Positions 33,505 through 38,691 of a stretch of DNA of 38,691 nt are shown piece after piece. The notes under the pieces are model-generated. The model was given only the letters and a program-made list of their open reading frames with translations. It made no database searches and was not told the origin of the DNA. The stretch covers positions 1 through 38,691 of the forward strand of contig JAKQOW010000122.1 of assembly GCA_029565065.1 (NCBI GenBank). The letters run 5' to 3'. A program made the position numbers and the translations under genes. The DNA comes from Acidobacteriota bacterium. Its GTDB lineage: Bacteria > Acidobacteriota > JAAYUB01. Every line of letters starts with the position of its first letter. The stretch's first letter is position 1.

Positions 33505-33533
33505 ATTATAGGGCACCCCCGTCGCGGATTCAA
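33505..33533 (-). promoter_or_regulatory. Promoter of the six-gene envelope operon (near-leaderless)
   Basis: On the minus strand: TTGAAT (33528-33533, 4/6), a 17-bp spacer, and a perfect TATAAT (33505-33510). The predicted transcription start near 33498 is only about 6 nt from the ATG at 33492, and no Shine-Dalgarno precedes it, so the first gene appears to be almost leaderless. It faces the smpB promoter. Confidence 0.6.
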
Positions 33534-33549
33534 CGCCGCGGCCTTCACC

Positions 33550-33578
33550 TTGGACCGATCGGCCCGTTCTGCTATAAT
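33550..33578 (+). promoter_or_regulatory. Promoter of smpB
   Basis: TTGGAC (33550-33555), a 17-bp spacer, and a perfect TATAAT (33573-33578). The predicted start near 33585 gives a leader of about 50 nt that contains GGGGGGAG before the smpB ATG at 33635. The -35 is weak (TTG only), but the -10 is exact in a GC-rich background. Confidence 0.55.
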
Positions 33579-33634
33579 TCGGTTTCTTTACCGTTTCCGG
33601 CGACCACCGCCGGACGGGGGGAGTATCCGGTCCC

Positions 33635-34096
33635 ATGACGGTCAAACTGATCGCGCGCAACAAGAAGGCGTTTCACGACTACGAAGTCGTGGAGAAAATA
33701 GAAGCCGGCCTGGCCCTCCAGGGAACCGAGGTCAAGGCGCTGCGCGAGGGCCGGATCAACCTGAAGGACTCCCACGCCAAAATCCGCAACGGCGAGATGT
33801 GGCTGGTGGAATGTCACATCAGCCCATACACCCACGGCAACATCCACAACCACGACCCGATCCGCCCGCGCAAGCTCCTGCTCCACAGCTCCGAGATCCG
33901 ACGGCTCATCGGCAAGGTCACCGAGAAAGGCATGACTCTGATCCCGCTGTCGGTCTACTTCAATCCCAAGGGCCGGGTGAAGGTGGAACTCGGGCTGTGC
34001 CGGGGCAAGAAGACCGTGGACAAGCGCCGCACCGAGCAGGAGCGGACCGAAAAGCGCGAGATCGAGAAGATCATGAAAAACCGGGAGCGGGAATGA
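33635..34096 (+). CDS. smpB: SsrA-binding protein SmpB
   Basis: 153 residues, standard length. SmpB binds tmRNA and mediates rescue of stalled ribosomes by trans-translation. The OB-fold core is intact: NKKAFHDYEVVEKIEAGLAL, GTEVKALREGRINLKDSHA, HISPYTHGNIHNHDPIRPRK and the LLLHSSEIRRLIGK block. The basic C-terminal tail (KKTVDKRRTEQERTEKREIE) is the part that enters the decoding centre. The tmRNA gene itself is not in the window. The stop overlaps the next start by ATGA. It is divergent from the envelope operon. Confidence 0.97.
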   Translation: MTVKLIARNKKAFHDYEVVEKIEAGLALQGTEVKALREGRINLKDSHAKIRNGEMWLVECHISPYTHGNIHNHDPIRPRKLLLHSSEIRRLIGKVTEKGMTLIPLSVYFNPKGRVKVELGLCRGKKTVDKRRTEQERTEKREIEKIMKNRERE

Positions 34097-34791
34097 GGCG
34101 GCCGCTGTTTCGCATCATCCTGTGCGCCTGGATCGGCGCCGCGACGGCGATATCGGGTGCGGCGCTGGATCTGGTGGATCGGGGCGCCTTCGCGATCTAT
34201 CGCGACGGCCGCCCCGTGGGCAGTGAAGATTTCCAGATCGCCCTGCTGGACGGTGCGGGCACCGTCCGGGCCGCCACCACGCTCCGGGTGCTGCAGGACG
34301 CCCTGACCCGCGACATCGTCCAGACCAGCACCCTCGTCCTGGACCGCAACCTGGTGCCCCGCTCCTATCAGCTCACCAGCCAGGTGGGCGTCATGAAGCA
34401 GAGCCTCCAAGTGGAGTTCAAACTGCGGCTGGCCATCTGCCGGTTCGATCTCGGCACGTCGCAGAAATCGGAGGCGGCCGTGCTGGCTCCCGACGCGACC
34501 ATTCTCGACGACAACGTGTTCTGCCACTGGGCGATGCTCCTGTCGCGCTACAACCTGGAGCTCAAGGGCGCCCAGACCGTCCAGGTGTTTATCCCTCAGA
34601 TGGGCGAGCGGGGGGCCGGGCTCATGGTGATCGAGCACCTTGGCCGGGAGCGCGTCGAGGGTCTCAAGGGGCGGCCGCACCGCTTCCGGGTTCGGAGCAC
34701 CCAGCTCACCGTCAACGTCTGGTACGACGACGGGCGCGTGCTCAAAATCCAGGTGCCGGGGAACCGGGCGGAGGTCGTCCGCGTGCAATAA
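34093..34791 (+). CDS. Exported protein of unknown function, DUF3108/DUF6134-like
   Basis: 232 residues from the ATG overlapping the smpB stop (ATGA). The signal peptide is RRPLFRIILCAWIGAATAIS, followed by GAA. The mature chain opens DRGAFAIYRDGRPVGSEDFQ and alternates strands in pairs (LVLDRNLVPRSYQLTSQVGV, QSLQVEFKL, TVQVFIPQMG). It ends LTVNVWYDDGRVLKIQVPGN, a lipocalin-like or beta-clam plan seen in DUF3108/DUF6134-type periplasmic proteins. That family assignment is from pattern only. No catalytic residues are recognisable. The coupling with smpB is positional. Confidence 0.7.
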   Translation: MRRPLFRIILCAWIGAATAISGAALDLVDRGAFAIYRDGRPVGSEDFQIALLDGAGTVRAATTLRVLQDALTRDIVQTSTLVLDRNLVPRSYQLTSQVGVMKQSLQVEFKLRLAICRFDLGTSQKSEAAVLAPDATILDDNVFCHWAMLLSRYNLELKGAQTVQVFIPQMGERGAGLMVIEHLGRERVEGLKGRPHRFRVRSTQLTVNVWYDDGRVLKIQVPGNRAEVVRVQ

Positions 34792-34817
34792 CCGGGGACA
34801 CAGGGAAACGCACCGCC

Positions 34818-35237
34818 ATGATCATCCACACTGAAACACGCACCTACGAGACCACCGGCCACACCGACATCCTCGACCTGACGGGGGACGCGGCGTCGTG
34901 CGTCGCCACCGCCGGCGTCCGCCGGGGGCAGCTGACGGTCAGCGTGCCCGGCTCCACCGCCGCCGTGACCACCATCGAATACGAGGACGGCGCGCTGGCG
35001 GACCTGCGCGAGGCGGTGGAGCGGCTGGCGCCGGCCGGCGCGCCGTACCACCACGACCGGCGCTGGGGCGACGGCAACGGCTACGCTCACGTCCGGGCGG
35101 CCCTGCTGGGCCCCGCCCTGACCCTGCCCGTCGCCGATGCCCGGCCCGTTCTCGGCACCTGGCAGCAGGTCATCCTGCTGGATTTCGACAATCGACCCCG
35201 CCGGCGGTCGGTGGTCTTCCATGTGATGGGGGAGTGA
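34818..35237 (+). CDS. YjbQ/UPF0047 family protein (secondary thiamine-phosphate synthase-like)
   Basis: 139 residues, full length for the family. Recognised by RRGQLTVSVPGSTAAVTTIE, the YHHDRRWGDGNGYAHVRAAL block, GPALTLPV, LGTWQQVILLDFDNRPRRRS and the final VMGE. Conserved His and Asp residues in HHD and DGN-xx-HV form a metal-binding cleft. E. coli YjbQ has weak thiamine-phosphate synthase activity, but the physiological role of the family is unsettled. The next gene starts immediately after its stop (TGA directly followed by ATG). Confidence 0.93.
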   Translation: MIIHTETRTYETTGHTDILDLTGDAASCVATAGVRRGQLTVSVPGSTAAVTTIEYEDGALADLREAVERLAPAGAPYHHDRRWGDGNGYAHVRAALLGPALTLPVADARPVLGTWQQVILLDFDNRPRRRSVVFHVMGE

Positions 35238-36833
35238 ATGATCCGACTGCTCGCCGTCTGCCAGCTCGCCTGTCTCGCCGCTGCGCTGGCGGCCGCCGCA
35301 CCGGCCGACGCCGACGGCAGCGCGCCGCTTCGGGGCGTCATCCGCCAGGCGGACGAGCGGACATGGCTGGCGGCCGACGACGGCCGGCGCCTGCTCATCG
35401 AAGGGGACGGGGCGATCTGTTTCAAGTACGCCAACTACCGGATCGAGGTGCTCGATCCCCAAATCGGCGCGGACGCCACCCTCCAGTTCACCCACTATCG
35501 CATCCTGGCGGGCGACGACGGCCAGGCGCTGGACTTCCCGCCGCGCAAGATTCTCAACACCAAGAACCGCCAGCCGTACACCGAATTCCAGTTCGTGCAC
35601 GTGGGGCCAACCCTGCGTTTCACACTGTACCTCGCCAACCGCAGCGACAAGCCCCTGCGGGTCCGCTTTCCGTCCAGCCAGAAATACGACTTCGCCGTGA
35701 TGACGCCTGACCAGCAGACCACCCTGTGGCGGTGGTCGTGGGGGCGCAACTTCGAGATCGGCTACAGCGACCTGATCCTCGCACCCGGCCAGCAATACAC
35801 GTTCACCGAGAAGTGGGAGTACCAGCGCGACTACGTCGAGGACGGCGAGTACATCGCCTTCGCCGAGCTGCACTGCCTGCCCCACGGCATTCTGACCGAC
35901 GTCCAGAAGTTCATCATCCAGACCAAACTCCACCAGCTGGGCATGCAACCTTACTTTCTCCCGCTGGAGCTGAACAACACCTGGACCTATCGCGCGGCGG
36001 GCGGCGGCCCCCTCTTGAAAAGCCAGGTCACCGGACTGGCGACGGCCGGCGGTCGGGAGTACTACGTCATTTCGTTCTTCCCCGATGCGGACTGCCTGGA
36101 CGACGCCGGCGAGCCGCAGCTGGGAGACAGCCGGTTCATCCGTTGGGATCCGGCCACCGCCGAATACCGGGAATGGACGCCGCAGGGCGAGCGCAGCCTG
36201 CTGGGCGTGGGCGGGACGCGCCGCCTGCTGCCGGCGGAAAAGCCCGCCAGCACGCCGGTGGGCCAGTTCACCACCTGCCTGGAGTATCGCGCGCTGGAGG
36301 ATCGCACCTGGGTTCTGCGCGGCCTGATCGTGCCCGGACTCGGCCTGATCCGCACCGTGGTGCCGCGCGAGGATCGGCCACCCGTGGAGCTGGAGCTTGT
36401 GGACGTGGCCCTCGGCCCGGCGGCGCGCCGGCCGGAGGCCGCGCCGCCACCCGCCGTCCCCGGCGGCGCGCTGGGCGACTTCCGGCTGCTGTACCGCCGC
36501 ACCGGCGGGCTGCCGCCCGAGGACTTTCTGCTCAGCCTGCGGGCCAACGGCACCCTGGTGGTCCTGGAACGGGGCGCCATCACCCGCCAGGCGGTGGTGT
36601 CGGCCGAGCGTCTCTGGGCGCTTATCCAGGTCATGGACGGGGCCGGACTGTTCCAGCTCAACGAACGCTACGGCGACGGCGACATCGACAATCCGCTGAC
36701 GATCGAACTCGGCGTCGTGTTCGACGGGCGGGCCCGGCAGGTGCGCATGCGGACCAGCGCCAAGGACAAGCCGCCGCAGGCGTTCTGGACCATCGTCAAC
36801 GAAATCGAGAATTTGCTGAAAAGCCTTCCGTGA
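35238..36833 (+). CDS. Exported protein with a BsuPI-like beta-sandwich domain
   Basis: 531 residues. The ATG abuts the yjbQ stop, and GGGGGAG lies within the end of yjbQ. The signal peptide is IRLLAVCQLACLAAALAAA. The first 80 mature residues look like a small beta domain (GVIRQADERTWLAADDGRRL). Residues about 115-210 contain LRFTLYLANRSDKPLRVRFP, SQKYDF, LWRWSWGRNF and ILAPGQQYTFTEKWEY, the pattern of the BsuPI (intracellular proteinase inhibitor) fold. The C-terminal 130 residues form another unit (FLLSLRANGTLVVLERGAI, ERYGDGDIDNPLTIELGVVF). I infer a secreted binding or inhibitor-like protein; protease inhibition is not established. The neighbouring secreted VWFA-related gene may be a partner. 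Confidence 0.75.
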   Translation: MIRLLAVCQLACLAAALAAAAPADADGSAPLRGVIRQADERTWLAADDGRRLLIEGDGAICFKYANYRIEVLDPQIGADATLQFTHYRILAGDDGQALDFPPRKILNTKNRQPYTEFQFVHVGPTLRFTLYLANRSDKPLRVRFPSSQKYDFAVMTPDQQTTLWRWSWGRNFEIGYSDLILAPGQQYTFTEKWEYQRDYVEDGEYIAFAELHCLPHGILTDVQKFIIQTKLHQLGMQPYFLPLELNNTWTYRAAGGGPLLKSQVTGLATAGGREYYVISFFPDADCLDDAGEPQLGDSRFIRWDPATAEYREWTPQGERSLLGVGGTRRLLPAEKPASTPVGQFTTCLEYRALEDRTWVLRGLIVPGLGLIRTVVPREDRPPVELELVDVALGPAARRPEAAPPPAVPGGALGDFRLLYRRTGGLPPEDFLLSLRANGTLVVLERGAITRQAVVSAERLWALIQVMDGAGLFQLNERYGDGDIDNPLTIELGVVFDGRARQVRMRTSAKDKPPQAFWTIVNEIENLLKSLP

Positions 36834-36843
36834 GGGGGAATCC

Positions 36844-37941
36844 GTGCGTCAAGTCGTCGCGATTCTGATCCTGGCCGCACTGGCGGTCGCCCCACCCGGA
36901 CACCCGCGGCCACAGGAACCGGAGAAGGCCGCCGACACGGTGACCACCGGTGTGTCCATGGTACTGGTGAACGTGACGGTGCTCACCAGCTACGGCTTCC
37001 CCGTCGCCGGACTCAAGGCGGACAACTTCAAGGTGTTCGACAACGGTCAGGAGATGACTGTCGCCGCCTTCCAGGAAGCCGCCCAGCGCCTGAACATCGT
37101 CATGGTCATCGATTCGAGCGGGAGCACCTACAAGCAGATGAGCCTGATCAAGCAGGGCGCCATCGACTTCCTGCGCCGGCTGCAGGACACCCGGCCCCAG
37201 GACCGCCTGGCCATCGTCCACTTCAACGACGACGTCAGCCTGCTGGCCGACTTCGAAGCGGGTTGGCGCGAGAAGGCGGCCCTGGTGCAGGATCGTCTCG
37301 ACGCCATGGGCGGCACCGCCCTGTACGATGCCATCTTCCTCTCCACCCGCGACGTGATCCAGCGGACGCCCGGCCGGCGCATTGTCGTGCTGTACACCGA
37401 CGGGATCGACAACAAAAGCCTCAAGGATTTCAGCGACGCATTCACAGCGGCGCTGGCCTCCGACGCCACCTTCTTCATCCTGACGGTGGACAACATGAAG
37501 CAAGCTCTCGCCGATGCCAATAAGGACATCTACCAGCTGTCCCGCCGCCAGTACTACGAGCACGCCCAGGGCGAAGCCGCCAGCCGCACCGGTCGCGTGG
37601 AGCCGCAGTGGACTCAGTCCATGCACCAGCAGTACCCGGCGCCGGCCGTGCTGGAGACCTCATACCGCCTGGCTCACCAGCGGCTGGCGCGCCTGGCCGA
37701 GACTTCCGGCGGCAAATTTTTCAAGGTGAGTTCGTACGAGGAACTGCCGGGTATTTACCGCGCCATCGCCGCCGAGCTGCCCTACACCTACACGCTGGGC
37801 TACCAGCCCGATTTCGCCACGTTCAAACCCGGTGAATTTCACACCATCGAGGTGCGCGTGGACGATCCGGCGCTGCGCCCCCGTTACCGCCGCGGCTACT
37901 ACTACAACGCGCCCTCCGCCGTCGCCTCGCCACAGCCTTAA
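36844..37941 (+). CDS. Secreted VWFA-related domain protein (acidobacterial type)
   Basis: 365 residues. The start is GTG with GAGGGGG 6-7 nt upstream, and the signal peptide is RQVVAILILAALAVA. The sequence TGVSMVLVNVTVLTSYGFPV, then GLKADNFKVFDNGQEMTVAA, is the family lead-in seen in VWFA-related proteins that are abundant in Acidobacteriota. The VWA domain follows with the MIDAS DSSGS (VMVIDSSGST), the GGTALYDAI loop and YTDGIDNKS, and the C-terminal ELPYTYTLGYQP, FHTIEVRV and RYRRGYYYNAP. It is probably an extracellular metal-dependent adhesion or interaction module. It ends by sharing a TTAA with the stop of the convergent beta-helix gene. Confidence 0.88.
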   Translation: MRQVVAILILAALAVAPPGHPRPQEPEKAADTVTTGVSMVLVNVTVLTSYGFPVAGLKADNFKVFDNGQEMTVAAFQEAAQRLNIVMVIDSSGSTYKQMSLIKQGAIDFLRRLQDTRPQDRLAIVHFNDDVSLLADFEAGWREKAALVQDRLDAMGGTALYDAIFLSTRDVIQRTPGRRIVVLYTDGIDNKSLKDFSDAFTAALASDATFFILTVDNMKQALADANKDIYQLSRRQYYEHAQGEAASRTGRVEPQWTQSMHQQYPAPAVLETSYRLAHQRLARLAETSGGKFFKVSSYEELPGIYRAIAAELPYTYTLGYQPDFATFKPGEFHTIEVRVDDPALRPRYRRGYYYNAPSAVASPQP

Positions 37942-38691
37942 GGCGGTGAGATCAGCCGGCGCAGCATTGCGGGGTCGAGGGTCCGGCCTTGGCGGGCGAG
38001 TTTTGCCAGCGCAGTCGGATCGAACGGCCGCACCGGCGATGGAACCAGCACGCAATCCCGGCAGCACAGTTCGGCGGGGTCGGGCGCGTCCGGCAGGTGG
38101 AGCTCGACGCTGACCGCCTCCACGGCCGCGAAGTCGGTCCGGCTGACATCAGGTCCGGTCTCGTGCAGAACCAGCGCGCCGGCGTTGGCGACGACGCCTC
38201 CTTCAAGGCAGATCTGCGCCAGCGGACTGACCAGACGCAACCACGCACCGGCCAACCGATGCTCGGCGAGCAGGCAGTTCGCGACCGTGGTCCGGCGGGT
38301 AAACCAGGGTTCCAAGGCATGGGCAGCCGCGTTGCCTGAGAATACGCACCCCTCCAACCGGAGCTCCGCCAGGTTGGCGTGTCCCGTCCTCGGCGTGGCC
38401 AGCAGTGGGGCCCGCCCCTCGACGCGGTTACCGATCAGCCAGGCGTCCCGGAGCGTCGCCCGGGCGGTGGAATCGCGGGGTCCGGACGCGGCGATGAGAA
38501 CCAGCGGTTCGGTGCCACCGGATTCCACGCGGTGGTTGTCGATCAACGCCAAGCGCTCTCCGAGGAACTCGGTGGCCACCCGGACGTCCAAGGTGGCGGC
38601 GGGACGACGATTCCCCTGCAGCACCAGGTTGCGGACGGTGACCCGGTCCGCCGCCAGCTGCAGCGCGATGCCGTCGAGGACGACCGGCGCG
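37938..38691 (-). CDS. Right-handed parallel beta-helix protein, C-terminal part (runs off the right edge)
   Basis: About 250 codons are present and open at the right boundary. A GTG at 38624 is only an internal codon, because the frame continues in register to 38691. The chain is a series of short beta-strand turns typical of pectate-lyase-like helices: VLDGIALQLAADRVTVRNLV, NLAELRLEGCVFSGN, RRTTVANCLLAEHRLAG, AQICLEGGVVANAGALVL. Strand-loop units end in V-x-N-x-L/V or similar. The C-terminus has CCRDCVLVPSP and a helical tail, LDPAMLRRLISPP. The catalytic or N-terminal region is outside the window, so enzyme versus adhesin cannot be decided. Its TAA shares the TTAA with the VWFA gene stop. 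Confidence 0.7.
   Translation of the reverse strand, partial: APVVLDGIALQLAADRVTVRNLVLQGNRRPAATLDVRVATEFLGERLALIDNHRVESGGTEPLVLIAASGPRDSTARATLRDAWLIGNRVEGRAPLLATPRTGHANLAELRLEGCVFSGNAAAHALEPWFTRRTTVANCLLAEHRLAGAWLRLVSPLAQICLEGGVVANAGALVLHETGPDVSRTDFAAVEAVSVELHLPDAPDPAELCCRDCVLVPSPVRPFDPTALAKLARQGRTLDPAMLRRLISPP

Noticed and set aside
1..38691. CRISPR arrays, tRNA/rRNA genes, transposases, integrases
   Set aside because: I looked for spaced direct repeats, cloverleaf-like segments and characteristic protein motifs and saw none.

Overview
The window is GC-rich, gene-dense and Gram-negative in character. It carries LPS genes (hldD, kdtA/waaA, lpxK), ftsY-ftsE-ftsX and many Sec-exported proteins. 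Two parts look as if they come from different organisms. Bases 1 to about 2,250 (ftsX fragment, ftsE, ftsY, and the first ~75 codons of an M16 peptidase gene) look betaproteobacterial, Rhodocyclales-like by my recollection of that gene order. Everything to the right looks like an Acidobacteriota genome: a VWFA-related secreted protein of the type expanded there, VIT/VWA and giant TPR proteins, and a strong CGG/CTG codon style. The change falls inside the HxxEH-FKGT block of the M16 gene, so I suspect an assembly chimera there. I had no database, so both placements are inferences.

Layout. 1-1913 (-): ftsY, ftsE, ftsX. 2024-4741 (+): the two-domain M16 peptidase (hybrid). 4695-5678 (-): hldD. 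5848-6729 (+): a HARE-HTH protein with an unassigned C-terminal domain. 6735-8929 (-): small HTH protein, HAD IMP/GMP-type 5'-nucleotidase, small membrane protein. 9041-12825 (+): larE, an exported protein of unknown function, glutaryl-CoA dehydrogenase, followed by an AT-rich 103-bp element with 14-bp inverted ends. 13114-15831 (+): larB, pepT, PduO-type cobalamin adenosyltransferase. 15908-18282 (+): kdtA-lpxK with its own promoter.

33492-18219 (-) is the most unusual part: about 15.3 kb of tightly packed genes read as one unit from a good promoter at 33505-33533. In order they are a membrane-anchored beta-propeller protein, a VIT/VWA protein (broken into two frames by an apparent one-base slip at a palindrome), a 2,385-residue TPR protein, an exported protein of unknown function, a minimal penicillin-binding-protein-like transpeptidase, and a SpoIID/LytB-type peptidoglycan lytic protein. 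All six have export or anchor signals. Neighbouring genes overlap by ATGA or 26 nt, except for one 10-nt gap. I read this as an undescribed envelope machine joining a peptidoglycan cutter and a transpeptidase to large protein-interaction scaffolds.

33635-37941 (+), divergent from that operon: smpB, a small exported protein, a YjbQ-family protein, an exported BsuPI-domain protein, and a secreted VWFA-related protein. 37938-38691 (-): the C-terminal part of a parallel beta-helix protein that runs off the right edge. No tRNA, rRNA, CRISPR array, transposase or integrase was seen, and no gene-free stretch exceeds 300 bases.
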